A stretch of DNA of 64,000 nucleotides from Salvator merianae (Eukaryota > Chordata > Lepidosauria > Squamata > Teiidae). The stretch's first letter is position 1; every line of letters begins with the position of its first letter. Under the pieces are notes generated by a model that saw only the letters and a list, made by a program, of their open reading frames with translations, did no database searches and was not told where the DNA came from. The stretch spans positions 1,508,189-1,572,188 of the forward strand of contig QVOM02000070.1 of assembly GCA_003586115.2 (NCBI GenBank), written 5' to 3'. The position numbers and the translations under genes were made by a program. Of the stretch, positions 34,893 through 48,115 are shown piece after piece.

Positions 34893-35305
34893 GGGCCTTT
34901 TTGCACTGATTCTAAGCTGGTCAAGACCCAGAACTGCAAGAGTGGCCCTGTACTGGACCTCCAGCACTCACAGTGCAAATGCATACCTGCTCGCTAAGAC
35001 AGTGGCCATGGAAACATCCAGCTGTCGCCGTGGTGACCAGGGATACAGCATGTGGCATGAGATGCTGCAGCCATGCTACACTGCAGCCTCACCACATTCA
35101 CACCTTGAAACAGGTCTGAATGCTGGTGACTGGGAGCAATCCAACTGCTCTCAGTCAAGCTGTGGACCACAGTTTTGTTGTCCACAGCTAGTAGCATCCA
35201 GGAGCATCTGGAGATGCTCCTAGATGCTGCAGCTGCCATGGAGTGCAGACGCTCTTCATCAATGAGCATTTGCACTCTGACTAGCAATTAAGTATGAACA
35301 GGTCC
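34893..35305. mobile_element. Family A element, 413 bp, TAA target duplication
   Basis: The left end GGGCCTTTTTGCACTGATTC and right end AAGTATGAACAGGTCC are inverted repeats, flanked by TAA on both sides (34890-34892, 35306-35308). It includes AGCTGTGGACCACAGTTTTG and GGAGCATCTGGAGATGCTCC. It has the same length as the copy at 30758-31170. Confidence 0.65.
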
Positions 35306-35384
35306 TAAGAGCAAACCTAATCTTTTAAGTTACTCATCAAGTGTTTTTATTTATTGACAGGCTGCTTTTAGTTCTTGGAGGCAT

Positions 35385-35600
35385 AGACTGATGGTGTTCA
35401 TTTGCTACCTGCCTTAGGAAGCAAGATGTTGGCAAGTTTAGGTACGATTGTGAATGAAAAGAACACTCCCCTGGTAATAAAGAACAGAATCATTAAAGCA
35501 ATATTTTTTCCTGTGGTAATTTATAGCTGTGAAAGCTGGCTCTTGAGAAAGGACAAGAGAAAGGATATCTATTTATCTATAACATATGGGCACAAATGTG
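35385..35600 (+). mobile_element. Bov-B/RTE-like LINE reverse transcriptase fragment
   Basis: The conceptual translation includes NRIIKAIFFPVVIYSCESW, the RTE/Bov-B signature in which KAM-FPVVMYGCESW is usual. It is preceded by LGSKMLASLGTIV, matching the LGRKAMTNLDSI region. The frame ends soon after. Old fragment. Confidence 0.65.
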
Positions 35601-36038
35601 TAACTGTTCACTACATCTTGTGGCAACAAATGCCAGCATTTCACAAGCAGTATATAAAGACGAAGAGAAATTTGACTGCCCCATTTCAGTATATGTGGTA
35701 TTTTTCTCCAGATTAGAATACAATTAGTGCTCATTTTATATCTATTCTTAGATGCTGACTAGAAAAGTGCACAAAAATGCATGTTTTGCTTGAGAAAAAA
35801 AAAAGCATCTTTTAAAAAAATAAATATGGAAATGTGATAGACCAGAAGTGACATTGATGTCATTAATATCAATGAAATGAAAACAAATTCTTTCCTATTT
35901 CTAAGTTCTTGTAAAAAAAGCTTTTCAGTGTCCTGTATTTTTAAGGCCCTATCTACATGAGAAGGAAGCAGAAGTTCCAAATTACCTGAAAGACCAATAA
36001 AAATAATCTTTTTTCAAGCTTTTTTTCAAATCAGTTTG

Positions 36039-36056
36039 GTGTGTGTGTGTGTGTGT
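36039..36056 (+). repeat. (GT)n microsatellite
   Basis: Nine GT units; a similar array lies at 38036-38052. Confidence 0.85.
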
Positions 36057-36469
36057 CACATTTTATAGCAAGTATCTCAAACTATTGTGCACCCATCTGG
36101 TGTGCACAATAGGATTATCTTTGCTACGAGAAAAGTAAAGTAACATTCACCTATTTTCCTGTCTCTCAAAAGCTACTTGGAGCAGGAATGGGTACCAATG
36201 CCATGTTTCCCTCATCCCAACTGTTTGCCAGTCTTTTTCTACTGAAAATGATAGGCAAAAATTGGAGAAGAGTGGAGGGAAAGTGAATACCATTTCCTCC
36301 CTGTCCCAACTTTTCCCATAAATACCCTCCATTGCCCCATATGTAAAGAAGAAAAAAGGGAAAAAAAAGTTTCTGCAAATGGGGCAGATGCAGAGAAGAC
36401 TGTGCCACTGCCACAGAAGTCCTTTTCAGCTTCTTTGAATAACTGCTCTTTCTAGTAATATGTAGGAGT

Positions 36470-36690
36470 GCTATAGTAGTGAATGTCTGCAGCTCAGGGT
36501 TAGAGTACTGCAGGTATTTGTCCACCAGGCTATCATCAGTGGTCCAGCAGTTGCTTCTGGGTATTCTCAAGCAGAAGATGAGGGAGAAACCCTCACCTTC
36601 TCTTAACTCCTTGCAAATGGCATTTAGAGACATCCTGTCTGTTTCTCCAATCCTGGAAGCAGTAACTAGTCCTTGATACACTTCTAATAT
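36470..36690 (-). mobile_element. CR1/L3-like LINE 3' fragment, inverted
   Basis: It contains CTGGGTATTCTCAAGCAGAA, ACATCCTGTCTGTTTCTCC and GCAGTAACTAG, collinear with 18850-19168 and complementary to 55648-55850. Confidence 0.55.
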
Positions 36691-36828
36691 GATCCCCTTT
36701 CTGTAGCCTTAAACAAAAGAAATCAGAAAGCCCCAAACAACATAATATTTCCTTGTAAGAAATATGCTTTAGTCCCCAGCCATAGCTATCAGGTTTTCTG
36801 TACATTTGTTTGTCACACTATAAGAAAC

Positions 36829-37161
36829 TAGAGATGTACATAAATATTTTTTTCCTGTGTTCAGTTCAAACGGAACCAAACAGGAGCCAGTTTGGTTTGA
36901 ATTTGAACTTTTTTTTCTTCTAACAGTAGGGTGTTTGGTCCAATCTGAACACCTCTGAACACCTGTGAGCCATAATCAAACGGGGTGTGTTCGCTAGGTT
37001 CATTACAACGACCCCTTTCTTCGGTTTTAATTTGAATACTGTTTTCGAACAGGTGTTACCGGGCTCACCCCAGGCAGGGGGTTGGTTCAAATTCAAACTT
37101 TTTTGAACATCCCTGTTTGATTAGAACCACTTTGAACCCGAACCAGTTCAGCACATCACTA
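36829..37161. mobile_element. hAT-like family E element
   Basis: The left terminus TAGAGATGTACATAAA and right terminus CAGCACATCACTA are imperfect inverted repeats. The inside is rich in GGTTTGAATTTGAAC and its complement. The flanking 8-mers do not match. Confidence 0.5.
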
Positions 37162-38074
37162 TTAAACCATTTTTTTTTTGGTGCAAAATTTTCTCAATCC
37201 TAGCAGGATTTTTTTTTAGTCTTACTTGTCATGTTACTGGATCAGTCCTTTGCCTTGATGTCCGCAGTGGGAGAGAATCACAATCTTTTAAAGAATCACA
37301 ATCTCTTAAGAGATGGAGAAGATACTGTTCTGCAGTCTTTCTGACAAAATCATATGGAAGTATATGATCGCATGCCCACCAAGACTACTGAAGCGTTTTG
37401 TCTAATATAGGAGAGTCCTTATGTGATATCTTGGAGGATGTGAAGTCATCAGTAGAAAAAGGAACCACTGACCACACATTTATTTGGAAACCACTTTGCA
37501 GACTTGGAGGAAGTCAATTTTGAGACTGTAAAAGTCCAGAGTTTCAAAGAAGCTTCCAGATAAAAAACCTATCTCTTCCTTTACATTCAAGATTTTCGTT
37601 TTCTCTCGCCTTGCCTTTCACAACATCACAGAATGGTTGTTCCCACAATTGATTTTAAAAGTGCAGCGAGACAAACCTTCCTATTAGCATTTGAAAGGGA
37701 AATGACTCTCAGTTTATTCCGGCACATCCTGCAACCATTCAACCCCCCCCCCCCCATATCTACATGTCTCACCTCACCTGTACATATCTCACCTTACTTC
37801 ACCTGTGCTGTCATACATTCCCATTATACATAGGTTTTTATTCTTGTTTTATTGAGTTGCTACATTTTGCTCAAAGGTCCCTGAGAGGATAACAAGGTTC
37901 ACAAGAAAGTTACAGCAAAATGATCTTGGGGGGCAAAAAAACATCTCAAAAACATTCCAGTGCTATAAACAGACAAATCCAAAATGAATGGCAGTAAAAA
38001 AGATTATAGCTGAAATCTAAACATTTGATAATGGTGTGTGTGTGTGTGTGTGGATAAACAGGGGTGATTATGGT

Positions 38075-38485
38075 TGTTTAATCATTCAATTGTGTCCAGC
38101 TCTTCATGACCCCATGGACCACAGCACACCAGGCCTCTCTGTCCTCATTTGTCTCCTGGAATCTGCCCAAGATCATGTTTGTTGCTTCCATGACACCATC
38201 TATCCATCTTAGCCTGCATCCAGACATTGCTTATTTATTCCGCTATGACTGGATACCCATGCTTCATTCCAGAATATCCAAATATAGAGGAATAAGAGAT
38301 GTCTGGATGCAGCTTTAGTCTCTCTCATCCCCTTGTCCTTTTCCCTTCCATCTTTCTCAGCATCAGAGTTCTTCCCCAGTGAGTCCTGTCTTTTCCTTAT
38401 GTGGCCAAATTATTTGCACTTCAGCTTCAGTATTTCTCCTTCCAATGAACAATCAGGGTTATGCCCATTGAAATGTGGGTTGCAG
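38075..38485 (-). mobile_element. Bov-B LINE 3' region, interrupted by a MITE
   Basis: The plus strand shows CAATTGTGTCCAGCTCTTCA, TGACCCCATGGACCACAGCA, TCTTTCTCAGCATCAGAG and CCAGTGAGTCCTGTC, recognisable as the reverse complement of the Bov-B 3' region common in squamates. The sequence is split at 38212-38314 by a short inverted-repeat element. Confidence 0.7.
38212..38314. mobile_element. Family D MITE inside Bov-B, TTA target duplication
   Basis: The left terminus CCTGCATCCAGACATTGC and right terminus GATGTCTGGATGCAGC are inverted; TTA flanks both sides (38209-38211 and 38315-38317). The element interrupts otherwise collinear Bov-B sequence, so it is younger than that LINE insertion. It is related to 54605-54724. 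Confidence 0.65.
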
Positions 38486-39589
38486 ATTTTTACGTATGTA
38501 TGTATGCATGCATATATGTATGTATTGGACTTATAACTCACATATTTTTGTATGCTGTTTACAGGTAAAACGTAGACCCAGAACCACTGCATAGAGACTT
38601 TTTGCACTTTGAGCATCAGGGGTGCTCACTAGCAAAGTGTCCCCCCAGGAAGAACTGCTCCTTCAGTTATTTGAAGCTCCAAATAAGCCAACATCAGCAA
38701 CTTGAACTAGGCTCAGAAATGGGTTGGCCTTCCAAGACCAGAAATATGTGCATTCAGCTAGAAGCTTCTGTCAATAGCCTGGATGCAGCATTCTGTATTA
38801 GCTCCAGCCCCTGAACAGTCTTCAAAGGTAGTTCCCCACATGACACAGTACTGCAGCCTAGTTGGGAAGCATGGATCACTGTGACCGAGTTACCTCTGGC
38901 TGACAAGGGTGGCTGCAGACAAATATGTAAGTCCCTACACCTAATCAGTGTGCAAGTGTTTATGTGCTATTTATAAAGACTGAGCGGTAACAGCTATGGA
39001 AAAAGTGCCTTCATGATAGGAACCAAAACCTCATCCGCCTAAAGTTGTGATTGCAAGCACATAAAACATCCCACACTGCAACCACATACAAACATCACAC
39101 TGCTCTTATCTGCAGCACATGTACTTGCAAGCAAACCACAAACCCACATACCTTCAGATACCCAATCCAGATTGGGATATGGGTGCATGCATTTTTGTGA
39201 GTTGGGAAAGGTGTATTCCTATTCCTTTCACCTGAAATTGTCCCCTGTTATATTTTGTTATATTCAGAAAGCTTCTGAAATAAAAGGAGTGGCCCTGGGT
39301 GTTAACCGATATTATGATTTCTGAATCTGTTAGCTGTTTGGTTCTGTTTTGCACGTTCAGAATCAGCTTTCATATTCCCTGCTCCATGTCCTAGGAACAC
39401 CTGCACTTTCAACTATCTTCAGGTATTCAGAAGATGGAAGGATGTTGATAACGTTATTATGCTCAGGCCCCTGTTACCATTGCAGGGGGAAAATGCACTT
39501 AAAAAACAAAATGCACTTAATGGTCTTGTATCCCTGACACAGGGAATACAGCTTATCATGGATGGAATGTGAATTGGATTCCTTTCCAC

Positions 39590-40070
39590 AAGTTCTTTTT
39601 TCCCATTTTTATTTTAAACATATAAAATTTACACTAAGCTCAAAAATTCGTACTCTGGTATTTTTATTATTGACTACCTCCTTATTTCAAAGTTTCTTCT
39701 ATGTTTCATGTTTCTTGTTCCTCCTGATCACTTTCAAATCTTTTCTTCCACCGATTGTCTTCTTTCCTCCTCATTCTTCGAATCCAGCAATCACAAGACC
39801 ACTTTCCAATTCTTCCAGAAAGTCAATAAAGGGTTTCCAGTTTCTATAAAACCTATCAACTGCCTTATTTCTCAATAAGTTGGTCAGTTTGTCCATCTTG
39901 GCAAGGCCCATCATTTTGACCAACCAATCATCCACTGTTGGAATTTTGTCTCCTTTCTATTTCTGTGCATATACAATTCTGGCCACAATTACCATATTTT
40001 GCAATAACACATTAATACCCTCAAACTTATTTTCTATTATCCCCAATAAGAAAAATTCTGGTTCCCTTCC
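39590..40070 (-). mobile_element. L1-like LINE ORF2 C-terminal fragment
   Basis: On the minus strand it encodes pieces such as [19 protein letters not shown] and a WKPFIDFL block, the end of an L1-type ORF2, followed by 3' UTR. It is collinear with 46978-47375. Confidence 0.65.
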
Positions 40071-42116
40071 ACAAGTTCAAAACTAGATAGAATGAATGCA
40101 CCTTTCTGCCCTTGCCAGAAATCCAGACCAAGAAGTGTTCCATGGGTTTCCTTTCCACATGCTGTTGTGCCTTAAGGAAGGCCCGGCACCCTCCTAATGC
40201 CCCCCATGTACACAGGATGGAGCATAGGCTGGATGAGAGTGCCAAAAATGGTGTCTGGGTCTGGTCTATTGTTGGACCTCTTTTTGGAGGTCTACCAGCA
40301 TAGTCATGAAGACAGCATGTCTCCATGAACTGGTATACTGTGGGGACCTACTTTTGTGTTGCAACAAAGTGTGGTGTGAACCCCCCCCCCCCGAGAGCTC
40401 TGAAGGGTTTCAATATTCAGAGTGAGATGGTGCTGGCACAGAACTCTTCTGTAAAAATAAAAGAAAATACATTAAATGTACATTACAGGTGGTATATGTA
40501 CTTTCTCATATTTTGAAATTTTTTTCATCGTTATGTTGGTATGGACGTGAAGAAACCAGCTCTTGCTGTCATCTATGGTGCTCTTATCCCAAAATTAATG
40601 GGAAAAAGTGGAGAACAAGATAAATCAAAATAACAAGAAGCTCAGTTATACTTATTCCAGCACTCTGTTTCTGTAATCTTTTTCCTGGACAACATACAAG
40701 TCTTCCATACAAGGAGCTTTTCGAATTCTTCTTAGCAGCAGCTAAATTATTAATCGTGCAGTAGATCACAAAAGATCACAAGAAATTGTCTTAGATACGT
40801 GGTATGATAAAATATGGGATTTTACCATCAACAAATTCCTTACTTGGAGACTTAGGAAAATGAGTAACCCAAGATGTCGGATTCCTTCAAAAACAGATGG
40901 ACTCAGTTGCTGATTGCTCTGCCAAACTTACTACCATCAAACTGGCCTGATCCCAAAGGGATGAGTTGGTGGTTTGAACAATATATCTGTACTTGAATTA
41001 ATGCTAATGGAATGAGGTTTAATGTTTCAGTATTTCTATTGAACACATGGAATATTGTTATGTTTGCATTGCTGTTCATGTTATTTATCTGAAAATAGAT
41101 AGAAGAGTGAGGGAATAAAGAAGAACAGACCATCCCAATGCAGGTGGCCTTGTTTGGCACCAGAAGTAAACTGTTCCAGTTTGGGATGGATTGCTTATCC
41201 TGAACCAGGGCATCTTACTCTGGTTTGGTCTACAGGAGGCAGGTGTGAATTCAATTTGACGTTGCACTAGGCACTATCTCCCTCTAGTGGAAGAGTGAAG
41301 CTATCAGATTCTACATTGTTTCTACCATTTAGCAGACTGAACCCAGCAAAGGTCACATTCCCTTGTGGGCTGGATTCAACTGGGGTCCAGGATGGGAGAT
41401 GCAAGTTATATGTGAGCAGGTTCCGGGTTGAGGGCTGTGGTCAGTGCATGCTATTAACCTTAACACAGCTGCTGCTCCTCAACAGGAAGTATTTGCAAGG
41501 ATAAATCTTTCTCACAGCTGCACTGTTTTTTTGCCGGTTGGTCTCCCGTGAATGAAAAGGGCCAGCTTCCTGGCATGCTTCTGGTCTGTTGGAGAACTCT
41601 TCAGTATGGAAATGGAAGCAGGTAAGTTACACCTTTACCCTGCATATCTCCACCTGGTAGGGATAGGTGATCTAAACTGCCCCAAATTAATTGCTTGTCA
41701 CTTCAGGTGGTGGGAGGGGGTGGGACCATATAGATGCCCCACCCCTGGGTGGGTTGAGAGGATGCCCTGGACATCCATGTGGATGCATCCTAAGTTGATA
41801 GATCTTCAGAAATGAGGAACAATTACTCCCAATTAGTGTCCTCTGGAACTGATTAAAATGATTAGCTTTGTGGAATTGTCCCTCTATCAAAACTGTTGTC
41901 CCTCTGCCAAAACTCACATCTTCTGAATATCTCAAAATGATTTTTTAAGTATATACTGTACACATCGTTATTATTTAAATACTAGAATATGTACATCAAA
42001 AAATATCAACATCAATAGCAGTAACAACACAGAGAAAATCAACAAGGTTACTATGGAACATTATGGGAACTGAGCCAGAATGGCAGAGGGTGATATTTTG
42101 GTGGAGTAAGGTCCGA

Positions 42117-42405
42117 GGATGATGGTGCATAAATTGGGAATGGATGCCAGGTGGGGTAGAAGGATGACTCATCAGTTTGTCCCTAGAGATCTCAGATCTG
42201 GGCATTGATACAGTCCCATGTTGCTATTTTTAATGAATAATTTTGCCAAATAAATATTTGGATTGGTGTACTTAGGCAAAATTATTCATTAAAAATAGCA
42301 ACATGGGATTGTATCAATGCCCAGATCTGAGATCTCCAGGGACAAACTGATGAGTCATCCTTCTACCCCACCTGGCATCCATTCCCAATTTATGCACCAT
42401 CATCC
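42117..42405. repeat. Near-perfect palindrome: 131-bp arms, 27-bp spacer
   Basis: The left arm 42117-42247 and right arm 42275-42405 are reverse complements with two mismatches that I can find (CCCTAGAG/CCCTGGAG and CAGTCCC/CAATCCC). The spacer 42248-42274 is AT-rich. No coding content. Confidence 0.85.
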
Positions 42406-42523
42406 TTGGGAAATGGCTTCCACTTCCACTCACCCAGTGTCGTAGCTACTGTTGTGCTATGGGGTGTGTATGAAAACTAGACAGGTTCATTTTTCACAAT
42501 TTGTCCATTTGTCTCAAAGCCTC

Positions 42524-43880
42524 TGTAGCCATCAGATGTTACCAAACACCTGAATGTGTAGCTCTGCCATAACAGGAGCACATATAATATACAAATTGTA
42601 GCCATCGTTTACCCAGAATGCATAGCCTTGCCATGCAGAAGCAGGAGCACCGACATTCTTACTATATACAAATGGACATGGATCCCATGAAATATAAATC
42701 AGAAAGATTTCAAATACAGGGAAACTGACCAGAATGCTACAATCTCGGACCCTGCAGAATTGCTTGCATCCATTTTAAAAAGGAAAAAGCTGTCTTCAAA
42801 AGTACCAGCATTTTCCCTTCAGCTCTTGAAGAAGCTCAGGAAATTATGCTTTAATGGTTAACAAAAGATTGGGCAAGTATCTGGCCATCAAATAGTCCTA
42901 TTGTTCAAGCCTACATCTTGAGAACTTCTCATTAAGAATGTAAACAGCACAATTTAAGCTCATCAACCAGTGTAGTTATCTGTTTATCTCTCTACGTGAC
43001 CAAACACGCATCTTTGCCCAACTAAAAGGAAGCTTGTTCCTTTTTCTGCTTGGGAAAAATAATATAAAAAGTTCAGGTTTTTCTACTAGGAAGAAGAGAG
43101 GAAGAAGAAGAAAAGAGAAGAAACATTATAGGGAAGACTGATCATCTATCTCAGCCCCATTTTCCCTGGCTGAGAGCTGTTTTTACCTTCCTCCTGAAAT
43201 GGGGAGGGAACAGATTTTTTGAAGGAGCTGCTTGATCCTACTGCTTGCTTGCAGTTTCCTTTTTTTTTTTTTCCTTTTTAGCTGATTTCACTTGATGAGG
43301 GATTTCTATATCTCTCTCCATGCCCCTTGGCAAAAGAGCTGGTTTTTTCCCCCGAAAGGAGTAAGGGTTGTGGAGTCTCTTCTACTTCCTATTCTCTGAT
43401 TTTTAACCCATTTTTCTTGCAAGAGACCTATGCATCTTTTCCCCCAAATTTTCCTTTTTGGAATGATGAAGATTTACCTGGAGAATGTTTCTAGTCTCCA
43501 TTGCTAGCTTTTTCCAGACTCTCTCTCTCCCCCACCCCCCTTCTCCCCCTTTTACACAAACTAACTAGGTCTCCTTACTTAGTTTGGAGCCAAGCCTTTT
43601 TCTTTTCCTTTTCTAAATGCCAAACTACCTATGCTACCTATGAAACTGGCTGATTCTAACAAGTTACATTGTTTATTGCTATTTCTTTGGATTTCAATCT
43701 TTTTGCTGGGTTCTAATAAAGATGCACCATTATTTCCAAGGATTACCTCCTCTTTCTTTGCATTTTCTGAGTCAGTTTATCGTTATTAAAACCAGCCCTG
43801 AAAAATTGATCCCTAAAAAGGTTTAGTGCCTGGGGGGCTAATTTTCCCAAAACATTTTCCCCAGAGCATGGCCTGTAACA
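42524..43880 (+). mobile_element. Solo LTR of an endogenous retrovirus-like element (empty hAT site)
   Basis: 1357 bp starting TGTAGCCATC and ending TGTAACA. It is flanked by a 4-bp CCTC duplication (42520-42523, 43881-43884). A TATA-like AATATAAAAA lies at 43071-43080 and AATAAA at 43715-43720, the U3-R-U5 order. Its sister lies at 49162-51006. No internal viral genes adjoin it, so it is a solo LTR. The 4-bp duplication suits a gammaretrovirus/ERV1-type integrase. At 43244-43251 it carries a single CTTGCTTG, the site that is occupied in the sister copy. Confidence 0.8.
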
Positions 43881-44344
43881 CCTCTGAACCTTCTGAAAGT
43901 CAAAATGGACAAGGTTCTAATTGGTGCAATTGGATATTTTAACAGGGTTTTCAAACACAGTGGGATGTCATGGCAAACAGAGTTGGCATTGGAAGTTGTG
44001 TGGCTCAATGTAGAGTCATAGTCGTAAGAAGTTGAATTCAACTTGAGAACAGTTTTACCTGTCATAATATGCAGAGCTTTGTTTTCCTGTTATCTTAACA
44101 TGATTTCTTCTTCTTCCTCTCCTCCTCCTCCTTCCAGCTGCCTCCCACCATTTCAACACTTTCATTGAACCAACTACCACTGCACCATAGCTGAGATCCC
44201 ATTAATGCACTTTTTTCAGTTCCTGCCATCTTGATGCCTCATCCTCCAGTGTGCAGACATGGGAGGGTCATTTCCTTTCAAACAAATCAGTCTAACTTTA
44301 TGTTTTCCAAAACCTTTTTGATGTCCTGGCTGAAGCGTGACAAT

Positions 44345-44524
44345 GGGCCTTTCTGCACTTGGCTTTATTCTGGACTATATCCCAGAATAGGGACCTGCTA
44401 TCCACACACTAGTGCAGATTATAGCAGGCCCCAAGTGGGGCCTGCCATAGTTGATAGTAACATACAGATGGCAGATCCCTATTCCAAGATATAACCTGGA
44501 ATAAGGCCAAGTGCAGAAAGGACC
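44345..44524. mobile_element. Family C hairpin element, 180 bp
   Basis: The left end GGGCCTTTCTGCACTTGGC and right end GCCAAGTGCAGAAAGGACC are inverted repeats extending through TTATTCTGGACTATATCC. The apex contains AGGCCCCAAGTGGGGCCT. It is the longer relative of 4832-4969. Confidence 0.7.
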
Positions 44525-45349
44525 TTTGATGTCCCCTGCAGTTGCTGTGAGTGGGCAGAACAGAGCCTCTCTGTGCCTGTCAAATCATTGTGAACAAAGG
44601 GCACCTACCTTAGTAACATGTGTTTCAAATTATTTTGGTTGCATCCATGTGACCTAAAATGGCCACTATAGGGTCAATTGGGGGTAGGGTGGCAGCACAT
44701 TCCCACACAAGTTTCAGAAGCCTTCTGTCCGAGTGGTGATGGCCAAGTCGGCATGGGATTGGCTTCTGCACATTACATCACCTTGATGCCATCTCTACAC
44801 CAGACTGGCCACAGAAATTGCCAAACCAATTAACCTAGTCATAGAAAAAGCTGTAAAAAAAAAAAGCCCAGGTATATCTGATGTTTGGCAGATTTTCTAC
44901 AGCTTTTGGCAGCCCTGCTCTGCACCAGAGTTTTAGGCATCATGCAGTGTATGTGACCTGACTTCTGCATCCATTTCTGGTCTCTACCTGGCCTCCTAAG
45001 CCAGAGAATTCACATTGTAAAAGTTCTAGGTCTACTTCAAAACTTCAGCTGTTTGGCCGTGTCTTCCCATTAAGAAAGTGTACAAATTTGTATGTTTGCT
45101 TTGCCGCCGACACAAAACCCCGTTTGTTTTGTCATTGAACCATTTAATCAAAAAAACAGTTTCTTACATTCATTTTAGCACTTTTTTGCAAAGAAAAAAA
45201 AAATCATTTTTTCCATTAAAAAAGTCCTTTTCCTAGATAAAATTGCAGAGAAGCATGAATGTTTGATCAAATTGTTCATTTTTACAAGCAGAACACTTGT
45301 TCGATTTGACTGAAGTTTTGGAAATCCCAAGAACCACATTTTCATTTTG

Positions 45350-45420
45350 ATGTGAATCTTTGCAAATGTGAAATATTTGATTGAATTTGCAAATGCGAAT
45401 CGAGTTTTGCCCTTCTCTAC
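45350..45420. mobile_element. Right end of a hAT-like family E element
   Basis: It ends GTTTTGCCCTTCTCTA and resembles 11380-11489 (AAATATTTGATTGAATTTGC versus AAGTATTCGACTGAATTTGC). The left end was not found. Confidence 0.3.
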
Positions 45421-46977
45421 TCCCTACTGTGACATGCAATCAGTCCTGATATGGAAGAGGCCAGAGACATAAGCTGTTTTGAAAAATGCTCTATTATTCT
45501 TCCCCCCCCCCCCCGCCATATAGATTATGAAACAGAGGAAAGCCCGGTAATTCCAAAAACAACACTTTGGTAAATTTCAGTTGTTATGAACATAGCAAAC
45601 TTCATCAATGCATTCTGCTGCCTTTGCTAAAGTCATTTGATGAAGCCTGGGAACTTCTAAACAAAAAGAGAAACAGAAGCTGGAAAATTATGTAGGCAGT
45701 CGGCACCAAATGTCTCTATGACGACTTAGTAACAACATTTGCACAATAAGATGATACTTGAAGCAATGAAAAGCCGTCCAGAGAAGAATGTTGCACCAGC
45801 TTTTCAAGGAAAACAACATTCATATTTGCAATCAAATCTAGGTTTAAGTTTGAGTTCTGCAGGGATTTTAAACGTCCAAAGAATTTTCTCTCTGTGTGTG
45901 GGAGGGTTGGATGTCTCATTTTAAAATTTTATACTACATCATTTTTTTAAAAGAAAAGTGATAAATGTTAATGATGTGATGATAATGACAACAACAACAA
46001 AAAAAGAGTCAGGAAGAAACTTCCAAAGAAAGAGGAAATCAATATGTAAATAATGTTAATCTATATTTTTTTCCCCCTTCAGATTAAATCTATGTTTTAT
46101 ATTCTTTGAATTAATGAGATGATATTCTGTTAAAGAAAAAAAACAATAATGACAACATTGCCTAACATGCCTTCTTATTATTGATTATCGACTATTGATT
46201 TATTTGATTCATCTATATACCACCCTGAATCCTAGAAAGATTCTTGGAGTTGCTCACAATACGTATTCTTAGATAAGTTCCTCCTCTCAGTCTTACCTTT
46301 TTTTCCCCTTTTTTAACAAAAACACGACCCATGAGAAAAAGGTGACTGAGAGGGAACAGGACAGTTTATTAGAATTAGAAGTGAAGGAACTTGCTAGGCT
46401 AAGGGCGATCCTGCACTGGCATACTGGGAGTGTCCCTTCTGCATGCTGGATTAGTCTAAAGGAGGTCCTGCTCCAGGGTGGGCTAAGGGGTGGGGTCTAA
46501 GGTACAGGGCCTCCCTTCAACTGCACCGGCATTTGGCAAATGGCTGTAGAAGCAGGTGACTGTAAGGTCCTTTAACTCATAGTCCTGGCTCTCTCTGAAA
46601 GCTTTACACAACCCCTGATTCATGAGTTGTGTCCAGGAGGTGAGAGAACTTACCCCTGTTGTATAATGTGGCCTGGAAACCATTTTAGTCCCTTCTGTGG
46701 GCAGGGTTGTAGCACACATTGGTGCACATCAGTGCACGTGCCTGTGATATCACAGACAGACACTTATATGTGCAATGGTGCACCTTCTTGCACTGATGTT
46801 GTCGTGCATGTGTGTTGTTGCATGTGAAGCTGTGTGCATGTGTGATGAAGTGTGCCTATATGTGCTGCAGTCCCATCTGTGGAGGGGCTAAAATGGCCGC
46901 TGAACCATGCTACATGAAAGACATGAGTTTCCTCACCTCCATGGATGTGACTCCCTACGCAGGAATTGTATAAAGCT

Positions 46978-47375
<398 letters not shown>

Positions 47376-48115
47376 AATTGTATAAAGCTTTCAGAGAGAG
47401 CTGGGATGGTGGGTCAAAGGCTCTTACAGTCTTGTGCCTCTACAGTCATTCACCAAAGAGTGAACGGCCTTTTGGTACAACTCCAGTGACCTTGCTTCCC
47501 CTCTGTCTACTGACTGCAGCTATCTGAGATGACAGTTGAAGGGGAGAGACTTGCTCCTGGAGGGCAGATGGCGTGGCATTGCTTACCCTCTGTCTTGCTT
47601 CTATAGCTAGAGCTGCCTTTGCAAAGCTTGTGTCCTCCAAATATTTTGGAGTACAATTTCTATCACTGCCAGTACAAATATGTTAGCTAGAGTTCATAGG
47701 AATTGTAATCTAAAACATCAGGGACACTGCCATACCCCACATTCCTTTGCTGCATCCTTACTGTACCACCGATTCTTAAAAGGGCAAAGCATCTTAAATC
47801 GGTCCTATTTATTTCTTCATTTCCTCTGTAACTATGGGATCGTGTAAATCACACCACTCCCCTTTCTTCTAAGAGCAAGCCAGGGGCGTGCCTTATATCC
47901 TCGAGCCACTTCACTTTGAAACCCACCTAGGAAAAATAATTAAGGGATGGACTAATGTGTGCAAACCACTCCTTTAAAATGAATAACATCAGCCTAGAGG
48001 TGTGTAGAGCGCTATTCCAACTAGTTCAGTACAGCTGCACCCACTCCTAAGCATTGTTTGCTCAGCTAATTCATCCTGTATGAAAAACAAAGTAAACAGC
48101 GGCAGCCTGTTGCCT

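Noticed and set aside
36166..36681. 171-codon minus-strand frame
   Set aside because: It overlaps a CR1-like 3' fragment that is non-coding; no motif was recognised.
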